In this document: piece by piece, positions 1-8,389 of the stretch
Numbering within the stretch: position 1 is the first letter of the stretch
Layout of the letters: the number at the start of each line of letters is the position of its first letter
Assembly (NCBI RefSeq): GCF_031626495.1
Contig: NZ_JAMQOJ010000011.1
Span: 66,254 to 130,253 of the forward strand
DNA: 64,000 nt
Origin: Natrinema sp031626495
Lineage (GTDB): Archaea; Halobacteriota; Halobacteria; Halobacteriales; Natrialbaceae
Reading direction: 5' to 3'
Position numbers and translations under genes: made by a program
Notes under the pieces: generated by a model
The model's input: only the letters and a program-made list of their open reading frames with translations
Told to the model about the DNA's origin: nothing
Database searches by the model: none

Positions 1-14
1 ACGGCCCTGTGGTT

Positions 15-1253
15 TCAAGACGCATACGTTCCACGCGTCGCCTGCTGGGTTTCAGCATCGGCGTGGCTGTCTTGTGGCGCGGTCAAACGCGCCCCATCCT
101 CAGCCGAGTCATCGTCGTTCGTGTGTTCTCTGGAACGACTCTCTCCGCTGAGGTAGCGGTCTGCGATGTTTATCGCCCCGTTCACGTCCGCTTGGTACTC
201 GCCCATCCAGCAGTCGTCGTTCGTACACTTGAACGTCGCCTGCTTCGGACGATACCCCACTTCACCACACGCATGGCACTCCTTCGACGTGTTACGCGGA
301 TTCACCGTTTCGACAGGAATCCCCTTCTCGATAGCCTTGTACCGTATCTGCGCGTGGAGTTTAGCGAACCCCCACCCGTGGAGACGGCGGTTCATGTACT
401 CGCCGTAGTCCATCGACTCCCGAATGTACGTCAGGTCTTCGAGAACCAGCACGGGATTCTCGACGGATTCCGCGTACTCCACAACTTCGCGGGTGACACG
501 GTGGAACACGTCGGCTATCTGGGTCCACAAACCGTCGCCGAACGACTCAGCGATACGGTCGCTTCCGCGTTCTTGAAGCCGTCGCGTGGCGGTGAAGTAG
601 GTTTTGCGAAGCCGACGAACGGTTTTGCCTTCGTCGGCCCACAGTTCGGGGCGGGTCGGAGAACCGTGGTCGTCGCGGTGACACACCGTGACGAGTGACG
701 CTTCCCCGATGTCCACTCCGATAGGCGTCCGTTCATCGTCGGTCGCCTCGGAACGCTCCTCCACGTCGCGGGTCGTGGTGACGTGGAGATACCATGCTCC
801 GTCTCGCTGGAATAGCCGACTCTCACCCATCTCGGCGTCACCAGCGTTCAACGCTTCTAACCAGTCCCGTTGGTCGGGATTCGGCTGTGCTGGCATCCAG
901 AGGTGGTAGTCTTCGTGGTGCGGGATTTTGACGTACCACTCGATAGCGTTCTCGGGCTTGTGGTTGAGGCGTAGCCCCTCGTTGGTGAACCGAACAGGGT
1001 GGTCGTCGTGCAGGTCGCCCGCGTTGTACGTCGTCGTCAACTGCGGGACGTACTTCTTGAGCGCGTTCTTCGCGTACCCTGACAGGTCGTAGTTGACTAC
1101 CACGTCGTTCGCTTCGGCTTGGGTGGTGCAACCAGCGTCGAACGCATCCCAAAGGGCCTGCTGGTAGGCAGCCCGCGTCTCACGGAGTTTCCGCTGTTTG
1201 TGCGCGTTCGGGTCTACCAGTTTCAGTTCCAGCGTCTTGGTGAGATCGGTCAT
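15..1253 (-). CDS. tnpB: IS605-type TnpB, RNA-guided endonuclease
   Basis: TnpB proteins are RuvC-type nucleases guided by an RNA made from the 3' end of their own element; they cut the donor site and help retain the IS. This copy has 412 residues, starting at ATG 1253, which overlaps the tnpA stop. All three RuvC acidic residues are present: Asp181 (GVDIG), Glu272 (LVLEDLTYIRE) and Asp356 (QADVNGA). A zinc finger (C326-x2-C329, C343-x4-C348) lies between the second and third. The longer reading frame upstream of Met1 overlaps tnpA and is not used. Full length; no frameshift seen. Confidence 0.93.
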   Translation of the reverse strand: MTDLTKTLELKLVDPNAHKQRKLRETRAAYQQALWDAFDAGCTTQAEANDVVVNYDLSGYAKNALKKYVPQLTTTYNAGDLHDDHPVRFTNEGLRLNHKPENAIEWYVKIPHHEDYHLWMPAQPNPDQRDWLEALNAGDAEMGESRLFQRDGAWYLHVTTTRDVEERSEATDDERTPIGVDIGEASLVTVCHRDDHGSPTRPELWADEGKTVRRLRKTYFTATRRLQERGSDRIAESFGDGLWTQIADVFHRVTREVVEYAESVENPVLVLEDLTYIRESMDYGEYMNRRLHGWGFAKLHAQIRYKAIEKGIPVETVNPRNTSKECHACGEVGYRPKQATFKCTNDDCWMGEYQADVNGAINIADRYLSGESRSREHTNDDDSAEDGARLTAPQDSHADAETQQATRGTYAS

Positions 1254-1639
1254 ATCTCGCCCTCCTCGTGGCGCCGGATGTAGTCCTGAACCGTCTCGCT
1301 GGACACGTGGCCCGCCGTCCCTGCGTAGTAGCCCCTCGCCCATCGAATCTTCTCACCGTCGTTGTCCGCGTAGCGGTGGTTGTATTTCCGCGAGGAAATA
1401 CCCTTGAACCAGTTGGCGAGAAGCGAAGGGGCATGTTTCGGCGGACTACTGACGAACAGGTGGATGTGGTCGGGCTGAACGGTCAGGTCGATTATCTCTA
1501 AGCCCTTGCCGTCGGCGATCTCGTGGAGGATGTCACGCACACGGTCGGCGACCTCGTTGACGAGTGCCGAGTTGCGGTACTTCGGCAGCCACACTATGTG
1601 GTAGTTGAGGTTGTAGGTCGCGTGCCGTGTGGTCTTCAT
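1250..1639 (-). CDS. tnpA: IS200/IS605 family transposase TnpA (Y1 HUH)
   Basis: A single-strand transposase of the Y1 HUH class, 129 residues, the normal length for the family. The HUH motif is visible as His58-Ile-His60 in QPDHIHLF, and the likely nucleophile is Tyr120 in VQDYI. These enzymes cut and rejoin the top strand at the hairpin-marked ends. The stop codon overlaps the tnpB start by four bases, so the genes are translationally coupled. Residues 1-25 (HATYNLNYHIVWLPKYR) match the conserved family opening. Confidence 0.95.
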   Translation of the reverse strand: MKTTRHATYNLNYHIVWLPKYRNSALVNEVADRVRDILHEIADGKGLEIIDLTVQPDHIHLFVSSPPKHAPSLLANWFKGISSRKYNHRYADNDGEKIRWARGYYAGTAGHVSSETVQDYIRRHEEGEI

Positions 1640-1746
1640 CCGTGTTGCACACTATGGGTAGTCGGCGTCTTAATACCTCCGGTGGTGCATGGAAAATCCA
1701 GTAATGGTGGGACTCGTGAACTAGCGCACTATGCCTGTCGCTTGAC

Positions 1747-1766
1747 CTCCGCCTGAAGACGGAGGT
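1747..1766. repeat. Palindrome at the left end of the IS605 element
   Basis: CCTCCGCCTGAAGACGGAGG can fold into a stem (CCTCCG/CGGAGG, loop CCTGAAGA). It lies about 110 bp upstream of the tnpA start, where IS200/IS605 left-end hairpins sit. The interrupted gene resumes within a few bases after it. Confidence 0.6.
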
Positions 1767-1774
1767 ATGCGCTA

Positions 1775-2230
1775 TCGGTCTGGATCAACCTGCAGAACAG
1801 CGCGATGGCCATCGCACAGAACGGCAGCGAGGCTACCGCCGTCCAGATGGCCTTCCAGCAGAATTACAACGCCCAGATCGGATACGCCAACGCGCTGAAC
1901 GTCTACGCGAGCCCGGGCTACGTCTCCGAAGACGTCACCCGCACCTCGAGTACGACGCTCACCGTCGACGGCAACTCGGGTACGTCCACCCCCGGCATGT
2001 CGTACGACTACGCCGCCAACGCCACACAGACGAACGACGTCGACCAGACGGCGAGCGCGGCGATCGAACAGCACCAGTTCGTCACCCAGCAGAACCTGAA
2101 CCAGCAGCACACCTCCGTTGCGGTCGCCGAAAACGGCGGGAGTGCCGGCAGCTCGCAGATCACCATGCAGGAGAACGAGAACGTCCAGTTCGCGTCCGTC
2201 TCCTCGACGAACGTCTGGGTCGGCGCGTAA
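1775..2230 (+). pseudogene. 5'-truncated Gln/Asn-rich repeat protein interrupted by the IS605 element
   Basis: An open frame runs to a stop at 2230 and, going upstream, is open to the IS junction (VWINLQNSAM... before the internal Met at 1805), so the start was probably lost to the insertion. The visible 150 residues contain two imperfect copies of a roughly 45-residue unit, AIAQNGSEATAVQMAFQQ... (near 1810) and AVAENGGSAGSSQITMQE... (near 2118). They are separated by a Ser/Thr-rich linker. The units are rich in Gln, Asn and Ala with alternating polar and small residues, compatible with a beta-solenoid or curlin-like fold. I do not recognise the family. The missing 5' part may lie beyond the left window edge. 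Confidence 0.65.
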
Positions 2231-2365
2231 TCGCATTCGGTCACACGGTCGATTTTCGACCGACGTGACGGCTAATTTCGATTCTTTCGTTTTCGCGCCT
2301 CCAGAGCGGCGGCACTCGGTAGTGCCTTCATGACACACTGTAATCGATCTCTTACTGCGGCGCAG

Positions 2366-3106
2366 TTACGGCTCGTCACCACCGTTCCGATGCTCGTCGA
2401 GCGCCTCGTCGATCGTCAACTCGCCGGCGGCGACCCGGCGCGCGAGGACCTCGTCGATCGCCCGGTTGTGTTCGCTCTGCTCGCGCGAGCGGTCCTTGAT
2501 GACCTGGATCTCCCCGTCGGTCGGCTCGATCTGGCGCGCGTCGACGACCTCCCCCTCGAGTCGGGCGATGTTGACCGCGGCCAGCATGTCGCCCATCCCC
2601 CGCGCGCCCGTGCCGAGATACGGGGTCGTCCCCGTCTCGTCGACGAGTTCGACCTGTACGTCCTCGAGGTCCGTGACGAGTTTCGCGCTCTCGAGGCGGG
2701 AGCCGTCGCCGATGCGGACGATCGGGGACGGTGCCTCGGCGGCCTCGCGCTGGATTACCTCGACGGCGTCGCCGAGCGGGACCTGAAACGCCGCGACGAT
2801 CGTTTCGCCGGTGAGGACGGCGATGCCGGGTTTGCGGCCGGGGTCGACGCCGATGATAGTTCGACCGCCGTCGCCCCGGACCGCGGCCAGCGCCTGATCG
2901 ACCGCACGTCGGGGGTCGTCGGGATCGGCGACGATCGTCGGCACGGCGTCGAAGTCGTCGGCGTGATCGGCTCCCGTGACGACCACGGTCGTCTGCTCGG
3001 GGAGTTCCTCCTCGGGCTCGACGGTCGTAAACGTCGTTCCGCGGTCGCGGAGTTCGTTGACGACGCCGTGGTACACTTCGAAGTCTGCCGTGGCGACGAC
3101 GATCAC
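2366..3106 (-). CDS. Haloarchaeal protein with RNase H/RuvC-like fold (predicted nuclease)
   Basis: A 246-residue protein of unknown function. Near residue 88 it has IIGVDPGRKPGIAVL, the first strand-loop signature of RuvC/YqgF-type RNase H folds. Downstream it has a conserved-looking segment ending in GARGMGDMLAAVNIA and a charged C-terminal helix. I chose GTG 3106 because TTTATTG lies about 27 nt upstream, giving a leaderless transcript; TTG 3133 is possible but overlaps that box. Family members are usually listed as hypothetical or predicted RNase H-like nucleases in haloarchaea. Catalysis is not established. Confidence 0.7.
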   Translation of the reverse strand: MIVVATADFEVYHGVVNELRDRGTTFTTVEPEEELPEQTTVVVTGADHADDFDAVPTIVADPDDPRRAVDQALAAVRGDGGRTIIGVDPGRKPGIAVLTGETIVAAFQVPLGDAVEVIQREAAEAPSPIVRIGDGSRLESAKLVTDLEDVQVELVDETGTTPYLGTGARGMGDMLAAVNIARLEGEVVDARQIEPTDGEIQVIKDRSREQSEHNRAIDEVLARRVAAGELTIDEALDEHRNGGDEP

Positions 3107-3443
3107 GTTTTGACCGTCGATTCCGCAAATCAATAAACGTGTGCTGACGGGCCGTCTCGATTAGCTATCGACACCAGACTGAAACCCCGACACCGCCGCT
3201 ACTAGCGGTCCTCGACGGGGCCTATCCGTCTGGCGGCGCCGATGCAGACGACGGCACAGCGGGTGATCCGAGAACGGGCTCGGGCGAATCGACTCGCGTC
3301 GGCGCTGTCCACCGTTCCTACCGGCCGAAGTAGACCACGATCCAGAGAATAAATTAACAAATGTCTAGTTCTAGTCCCTTATATTTTCGAATTATCACAA
3401 AGCATTTACTGTCCGGACGAGCAACAGAACTCGTTGCTCAGAA
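3107..3443. other. Intergenic region with promoters, no gene seen
   Basis: About 340 bp between the divergent RNase H-like gene and the small zinc ribbon gene. The TTTATTG box near 3135 serves the minus-strand gene. The stretch 3345-3410 is unusually AT-rich and contains several TATA-like strings that could serve the plus-strand gene. No credible coding frame or RNA gene was seen. Confidence 0.5.
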
Positions 3444-3608
3444 ATGGCTCTCCGTGATTATTTGCTTCAGCTTCTCGGAAACGGTACCGACAAACGACGA
3501 CGGTTGTCTATTCACTACGAATGTCGACGCTGCGGGAAAACGCTCTCGAACGGCCACACCGATTGCCCGTCGTGTGGTTCGGCTGAGATCGCGGCGATAC
3601 CGTTGTGA
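3444..3608 (+). CDS. Small zinc-ribbon protein (54 aa)
   Basis: ATG 3444 to TGA 3608 encodes 54 residues. A basic N-terminal helix (MALRDYLLQLLGNGTDKRRR) is followed by a zinc ribbon made of two CxxC knuckles (ECRRCG and DCPSCG) separated by 10 residues. Such one-domain zinc proteins are abundant in haloarchaea; most have no assigned role, though some affect motility or biofilm formation. A longer overlapping plus-strand frame lacks the cysteine pattern and is a shadow. The gene stands alone between AT-rich intergenic DNA and radB. Confidence 0.7.
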   Translation: MALRDYLLQLLGNGTDKRRRLSIHYECRRCGKTLSNGHTDCPSCGSAEIAAIPL

Positions 3609-3824
3609 ACATATGTAGGCTTTTACCGGACGTCGCTCTCGCGAGCAGATCGCGACTTATCGTCCGGAAACCGCTTGCTGTCTGAAACGAAGAGATCCGT
3701 CTCTGGACCGAAGACCGTCCGAGTCGAAACGTCGTTGTCTGATCTGCGGGAGGAGCGCTCTTCTGCTATCCCACTCGCAGATCCGTTCCGGGGCCTTTTT
3801 GCGCGTACCCTGCCAACTCGAACC

Positions 3825-4586
3825 GTGACCGACGAGGCGATTCAAACCGGCTGTGGCCCGGTCGACGAGTTGCTCGGTGGGGGGTTCGAACGCGGCACCG
3901 TCACGCAGTTGTACGGCCCGCCGGCCGCGGGGAAGACGAACCTCGCGCTGTCGGCGGCCGTCCGAACCGCGGCCGACGGCGGCACCGTCGTCTACATCGA
4001 TACCGAGGGAGTGTCGGTCGACCGCTTCCAGCAGTTGCTCGAGGCCACGGTCGACGATGCGGCTCCTCGAGACAACGGCGGGGCGGTCGAAACCGATGAC
4101 GGCGAGACCGCCGACGACATCGAGGCCGTGGCCTCGCGGATCGTCATCGAGGACGCGCTGGACTTCGAGGAGCAGGCGGAAGCCGTCCGCGACGCAGAGG
4201 AGTTCGCCGAGCGAGCGGACCTGATCGTCCTCGACAGCGCGACCGGGTTCTACCGCCTCGAACGCACCGGCGACGGCGACGAAGGGGAGGCGTTACGCAG
4301 CGTCACCCGGCAGGTTACCCACCTGCTCTCGCTCGCCCGCAAACACGATCTGGCCGTGGTCCTGACGAATCAGGTGTTCGCCGACCCCGACTCGGATCGG
4401 ACGAAGGGACTGGGCGGGAACACCTTGGAACACTGGACCGGTGCGATCGTCCGCCTCGAGCGCTTCCGGGGCGGTAACCGGCGCGCGACCCTCGAGAAAC
4501 ACCGCTCGAAACCCGCCGGCGAGTCGGTACAGTTCCGAATCACGGACACGGGACTCGAGGGTGGGGACGAGGCGGCCCGGCCCTGA
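3825..4586 (+). CDS. radB: DNA repair and recombination protein RadB
   Basis: A RecA-superfamily paralogue of RadA, 253 residues. The core begins CGPVDELLGGGFERGTVTQL, followed by Walker A (GPPAAGKTNL, about residues 29-38) and Walker B-type strand DLIVLDSATGFYRL. The N-terminal helix-hairpin-helix domain of RadA is absent, as expected for RadB. In Haloferax volcanii RadB assists RadA-dependent homologous recombination. The start was set at GTG 3825 because a T-rich TATA-like box lies about 27 nt upstream; the frame is open further 5' without similarity. An acidic insert near residues 82-100 is typical of haloarchaeal copies. It is convergent with the CBS-HPF gene. Confidence 0.93.
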   Translation: MTDEAIQTGCGPVDELLGGGFERGTVTQLYGPPAAGKTNLALSAAVRTAADGGTVVYIDTEGVSVDRFQQLLEATVDDAAPRDNGGAVETDDGETADDIEAVASRIVIEDALDFEEQAEAVRDAEEFAERADLIVLDSATGFYRLERTGDGDEGEALRSVTRQVTHLLSLARKHDLAVVLTNQVFADPDSDRTKGLGGNTLEHWTGAIVRLERFRGGNRRATLEKHRSKPAGESVQFRITDTGLEGGDEAARP

Positions 4587-4597
4587 CGCGAGACGAG

Positions 4598-4608
4598 CGG
4601 AAAAACGA
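4598..4608 (-). terminator. T-tract terminator of the CBS-HPF gene
   Basis: On the minus strand a run of five T follows about 35 nt after the stop of the CBS-HPF gene, in the short region where it converges with radB. Oligo-T tracts are the usual archaeal terminators. No strong hairpin was needed or seen. Confidence 0.35.
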
Positions 4609-4640
4609 GACGAATCGACGGCGACGCGTCGACGGCCCGA

Positions 4641-5798
4641 TTAGATTTCGTTCAGCTTCCGCAGGAGCTGACCGCGGTACTCCTCGTCGCTGGTGACGCC
4701 CTTGAGTTCGAGGACGTTGCGCTCGAGTTTGTCCAGCGCGACGCGGAACGAGTTCTCGGCGCCGTAGCCTTCGCCGGTGCCGGCGACCTGCCCCTGATTG
4801 GTTCGCAGGCGGATCTGGCACTGGACCAGCGGGGTGCCACGGAGCTTCTCGTTGTGCTCGTGGAAGCGGACGTGGGCGTGCATTACCTGCATATCGGCGT
4901 ACTTGTCCGCGACGTCCTCGACGCTCTGAACGATCGACTCCCGGGTGATGGTGTCGAGCATCGAGATGTTCGTGATCTGCACGTCCATGTGCTCTTCCTC
5001 GGTGAACGTCAGCGCACGCAGGACGTCCGTCTTGGTGATGACGCCGATGACGACCCGGTCGTCGTCCGCAGGCGTGACCATCAGCCCCGCGAAGTCCTGC
5101 TCGAGCATCGCCTCGACGGCCTCTTTCGCGGTCGCGTCGAGCGTCGTCGTCTCGACGGGACTGTTCATGATGTCGTAGACCGGCACGTCGAGCATCCGCT
5201 GGCTGTCGCCGACCCGGTCGCCGGTCGTCGTCGAGTTACTCTTCCGGATGACGAAGTCGGCGATGTCGTGGGTCGTCACGACCCCGGAGAGGTAGCCGTT
5301 CTCGTTCATGACCGGCAGTCGGGAGATTCCGTGCTCACGCAGGAGATTGATCGCCTTGCCGATCCCGTCGTCCTCGTCCAGGGTGACCGGATCGGCCGTG
5401 TAGATGTCCTCGACGGTGAGCGCGTCGAGGTTCTCGAGGACCGCCTCGAGGATCGCGTCGTCGGTGATGACGCCCCAGAGCTCACCGTTTTCGAAGACCG
5501 GCGCGACCTTCGCGTTGCTCTCGACGAGCACGCGTGCGGTCTCCCGGACGTCCTCCTGGCGGTCGACCTTGGGAGCCGGCGCGTTTCGGCTGGGTTTGGT
5601 GAGTGCCGCTACCTTGGCGTCGTCCTCGACGTGGGACTGGAGCACCTCCCGTTCGCTGATGACGCCCTCGTACTCCCCGTCGTTGGTGACGATTATTCCC
5701 TTGGGGTTGCCGTCCTCGAACATAGAACGAACCTTCCCCATTCGCGTCCCGACGTCGACTTCGATAAACTCCGTGGTGGCGATATCAGCGATATTCAT
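4641..5798 (-). CDS. Four-CBS-domain protein with C-terminal HPF-like ribosome-binding domain
   Basis: A 385-residue protein. Four CBS motifs lie at about residues 1-57, 75-122, 125-185 and 205-265; CBS pairs bind adenosyl ligands and sense energy or redox state. Residues 271-385 (from MDVQITNIS) have the beta-alpha-beta-beta-beta-alpha pattern of hibernation-promoting factor/RaiA (HVRFHEHNEK, QCQIRLRTNQG, ENSFRVALDKLERNV). I infer a ribosome-hibernation or translation-control factor gated by nucleotide level. The start was chosen at ATG 5798, where CBS homology begins; GAAGG precedes it, and TTAAATA lies about 33 nt upstream. The longer 460-codon frame overlaps the neighbouring gene and is not used. 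Confidence 0.88.
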   Translation of the reverse strand: MNIADIATTEFIEVDVGTRMGKVRSMFEDGNPKGIIVTNDGEYEGVISEREVLQSHVEDDAKVAALTKPSRNAPAPKVDRQEDVRETARVLVESNAKVAPVFENGELWGVITDDAILEAVLENLDALTVEDIYTADPVTLDEDDGIGKAINLLREHGISRLPVMNENGYLSGVVTTHDIADFVIRKSNSTTTGDRVGDSQRMLDVPVYDIMNSPVETTTLDATAKEAVEAMLEQDFAGLMVTPADDDRVVIGVITKTDVLRALTFTEEEHMDVQITNISMLDTITRESIVQSVEDVADKYADMQVMHAHVRFHEHNEKLRGTPLVQCQIRLRTNQGQVAGTGEGYGAENSFRVALDKLERNVLELKGVTSDEEYRGQLLRKLNEI

Positions 5799-5904
5799 CC
5801 TTCTACCGAGACGTACCGTCGCCGAGGTATTTAACGTACTGCCCCGTTTTGGCCGGGTGGTTCCGGCCGCGGGGTTTTTGTACGGGCCGTTGAAGCACCC
5901 CGTG

Positions 5905-6225
5905 ATGCGCGACATCAGCGTCTTCGGTCGATACACGTACCTCGTCACGGAGATTCTCTGGGGAACCGTCGCCGCCGTGCTCCTTCGGCGGGCGAACGCC
6001 TGTCGGAAAGCGGCTGTTACCATCCTCGCACTGTACCCAATCGCCTACGTCTGGGACCGGTACACCCTCGCCGTCGGCGTCTTCGATATCAAACTCCGGA
6101 CCGGGATCGACGTCGCCGGCATCCCGCTCGAGGAACACCTGTTCATGGCGGTCGTACCCGGCCTCGTCATCGGAATCCACGAGACGATCTTCGGCGATGC
6201 TGGCGGTGCGGAAACGACTGCATAA
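5905..6225 (+). CDS. Lycopene cyclase domain-containing small membrane protein
   Basis: 106 residues with three hydrophobic segments (TYLVTEILWGTVAAVLL, AAVTILALYPIAYVW, FMAVVPGLVIGI) and the motif GIPLEEHLFM. The last is the conserved Glu-Glu signature of CrtYc/CrtYd-type heterodimeric lycopene cyclases. Bona fide archaeal cyclases have two such halves (about 240 aa); this is one half, so it may be a divergent paralogue without cyclase activity. Start ATG 5905 (or GTG 5902) lies about 27 nt after a T-rich box. It is divergent from the CBS-HPF gene. Confidence 0.75.
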   Translation: MRDISVFGRYTYLVTEILWGTVAAVLLRRANACRKAAVTILALYPIAYVWDRYTLAVGVFDIKLRTGIDVAGIPLEEHLFMAVVPGLVIGIHETIFGDAGGAETTA

Positions 6226-6306
6226 CTGTCACTGGCGACACACTCGCGTCTCACTGACTGTGAGCGGCCGCGACCGTCTTGTACCGCCGGTCCGAGAGAC
6301 GACCAA

Positions 6307-7056
6307 ATGGATCGTCGGCGGCCCGGAACAGTGCGAACGGATGCGGGCGAAAGTGTCGACCGCGCGCTGCTGCGGGGGCTGGTCAACTTCCTCGTCGTCG
6401 TCGCCCTCGTCTGTTCGCTCGCTCTCGGGGCCGCACTGATCGCACCGCAGTTCGTCGACGGCCCCGGAGTCGGTCTCGAGGAGCCGCCGTCGCCCAGCGC
6501 CGATCCGCCGCCGGCCGGCGATCGCGATCCCGCGGTAACCGACCCCGACGACCCCGGCGGCTCGAGCTACGAGACCGACGTCGAGGTGATCCGATCCGCG
6601 ACCGTCGAGGACTTCGTTCACGCGAAAGTCAACGAGCGGCGGGCCGAACACGGCCTCGAGCCGCTCGAGTGGGACGGGACGGTCGCGTCCGTCGCGCGCG
6701 CACACAGCTACGATATGGCCCGGCGGAACTACTTCGCCCACAGGAACCCCGACGGCGAGGGTCCCTACGATCGGTTCAGCGACGTCGATAACTACTGTCG
6801 AGGGTACGGCGAGAACATCGCGAAGACGTGGGTCGGCCGGCCCGTCGGGCGACCCGGCGGCGACGGCACCGTCCGCCACCGGACTGCCGAGGGACTCGCG
6901 ACCGGCCTCGTCAACCAGTGGATGAACTCGACGCCCCACCGGCAGGCGATCCTCGAGGAGGGCGACACGCCCCGCTGGGACCGAGCGGGCGTCGGCGTCT
7001 ACGTCACCGAAGACGGCGCGGTCTACGCGGGTCAGAACTTCTGTCAGACGTGGTAA
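6307..7056 (+). CDS. CAP (SCP/PR-1-like) domain protein, membrane anchored
   Basis: 249 residues. A single N-terminal membrane segment (FLVVVALVCSLALGAALIA, about 29-48) is followed by an Asp/Pro-rich linker. The CAP domain occupies about residues 105-249, with VNERRAEHGLEPLEWD, the HSYDMARRNYFAH motif, and a C-terminal GVGVYVTEDGAVYAGQNF strand. The domain should be displayed outside the cell. CAP proteins in prokaryotes have no single known activity. It is transcribed alone and ends just before palindromes associated with the neighbouring tnpB. Confidence 0.85.
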   Translation: MDRRRPGTVRTDAGESVDRALLRGLVNFLVVVALVCSLALGAALIAPQFVDGPGVGLEEPPSPSADPPPAGDRDPAVTDPDDPGGSSYETDVEVIRSATVEDFVHAKVNERRAEHGLEPLEWDGTVASVARAHSYDMARRNYFAHRNPDGEGPYDRFSDVDNYCRGYGENIAKTWVGRPVGRPGGDGTVRHRTAEGLATGLVNQWMNSTPHRQAILEEGDTPRWDRAGVGVYVTEDGAVYAGQNFCQTW

Positions 7057-7079
7057 ATCGCCTCGGGGTCAAGTGGTTC

Positions 7080-7178
7080 GAGACGGCTTCGCCGTCTCAT
7101 CATCACGGAAGATCGAAGATCTTCCGAATGGCCCCGAGACTTTCGCGTGGACTCCCGTTCTATGCCTCAGCCGAGGCA
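7080..7178. repeat. Three consecutive palindromes beyond the 3' end of the orphan tnpB
   Basis: Three short perfect stems follow each other: GAGACGGC/GCCGTCTC (7080-7098, loop TTC), GGAAGATC/GATCTTCC (7107-7125, loop GAA) and TGCCTC/GAGGCA (7163-7178). They lie between the CAP gene stop and the last tnpB codons. They may form the structured right end of the TnpB element or its guide RNA, or act as terminators for the converging genes. Confidence 0.6.
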
Positions 7179-8389
7179 GGGGGTACGTACTCCCCGCTCA
7201 CGTTCAACGTCCCGCGATTCAAGCGCACATCTACGGGTGCGCCTCCGTCGCCTGCGTTTTGCCTGCGACGGAGATACTGCAAACCGATGTTCTTGGAAGC
7301 GTTGTAGTCGGCGTGGTTCTCATACCCACACTGCTGGCACTCGAACGATTCTTGATGGCGATTGTCGCCGTGGGTAAACCCACACGTCGAGCAACGCTTC
7401 GACGTGTTGTGTGGGTCTACCTGTACGGCTTCGATGCCGTGTTCTTTGACCTTGTATTCGACGTACTCGTAGAGGCGTCGGAACGCCCAGACGTGTTGCC
7501 ACGTCGCCTCGGGAATGTTCTCCCGGATGTAGGTCAAATCCTCGAACACGATATGCGAACAATCGTTCTCGACGGACTCTTCGATAAGTTCGTTCGCCAC
7601 CGTGTGTAAGTGTATCTCGAACCGCCCGTACTCTTTCTGCCCGACTGATTCGATGTCCTTGTGGGCGTGTCGAGAACCACACTGCTGAAGCGATGCACGG
7701 CGTTTCCCGTATTCTCGACGCCAGTGGTTGAACTCGTCTGCCGACCAGAATCGGCCCGTCGAAGCGACTGCGAGGTTGTTGACGCCCAAATCTACACCAA
7801 GGACTGTTCTGTGCTTGGACTCGGATTCGGGCGTTTTCTTGTTTGCTTCGACTTTCCGCATCGAAGCGTGGAGATACCAGTTACCGTCGCGGTACTGCAA
7901 GTGAGCCATCCGAAACTCGAAGTCCTCGTCGGAGACGTACTTTGTGGGCGGTGCCTCCGAGTCATCGGGGAGAATGTAGTCACACTTGGCACGTCCATCC
8001 ACGGTAGATAGAGAAACGTGGTCGCGGTGGAACGTCGCGCTCCGCTTGTCGTACACCGCGCTGTCTGCCGAGAAGTGCGGTTGCGACGTGTTCTCGCCAC
8101 GTTCGAGACGGGATACTCCGCTTTTAACGGCTCCGACTGCTCTCCGAATCCCTTTCTGGACAAGATTCGCGGTTAGGTCGGTTTCGTCGCGGAGTTGGTC
8201 GTAGAGGGCACGTTCGGTTTTGGCTTTCGAGGTGACGTGGTAGCCGTCGTTGCCGTGCCAGCACCACTCGCTCGCGGTGTTGGCGCAGTGTTTGAACTGC
8301 TCGACAGTCTCTCGAAGAGAATCGTCGGCTCCTTCGGGAGTGTCGAGTTTGATGACGGCGGTACGACGATATTCCACTATATTTCGCAT
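7160..8389 (-). CDS. tnpB: Orphan IS605-type TnpB (IS1341-like), RNA-guided endonuclease
   Basis: 409 residues with an intact RuvC triad: Asp200 (VLGVDLGVNNLAV), Glu283 (HIVFEDLTYIRE) and Asp361 (NHADYNASKNIG). The zinc ribbon is C333-x2-C336 and C351-x2-C354. It is only distantly similar to the TnpB at the left edge and has no tnpA beside it, so transposition would need a transposase in trans. Start ATG 8389 opens MRNIVEYRRTAVIKLD, a usual TnpB beginning. Because the catalytic residues are kept despite tnpA loss, the nuclease may be under selection. Confidence 0.92.
   Translation of the reverse strand: MRNIVEYRRTAVIKLDTPEGADDSLRETVEQFKHCANTASEWCWHGNDGYHVTSKAKTERALYDQLRDETDLTANLVQKGIRRAVGAVKSGVSRLERGENTSQPHFSADSAVYDKRSATFHRDHVSLSTVDGRAKCDYILPDDSEAPPTKYVSDEDFEFRMAHLQYRDGNWYLHASMRKVEANKKTPESESKHRTVLGVDLGVNNLAVASTGRFWSADEFNHWRREYGKRRASLQQCGSRHAHKDIESVGQKEYGRFEIHLHTVANELIEESVENDCSHIVFEDLTYIRENIPEATWQHVWAFRRLYEYVEYKVKEHGIEAVQVDPHNTSKRCSTCGFTHGDNRHQESFECQQCGYENHADYNASKNIGLQYLRRRQNAGDGGAPVDVRLNRGTLNVSGEYVPPASAEA

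Larger units (their letters stand above)
15..1770 (-). mobile_element. IS200/IS605-family element (tnpA + tnpB), right end at window edge
   Basis: A tnpA-tnpB pair on the minus strand, with the tnpA stop and tnpB start overlapping as ATGA. An imperfect palindrome (CCTCCGCCTGAAGACGGAGG, 1747-1766) beyond the tnpA start is of the kind recognised by Y1 transposases at the left end. The opposite (right) end lies at or before base 15, so its boundary is not visible. Both proteins keep their catalytic residues, so the element looks active. Sequence beyond the palindrome reads directly into a truncated gene, indicating insertion into that gene. The exact cleavage sites were not determined. Confidence 0.85.
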
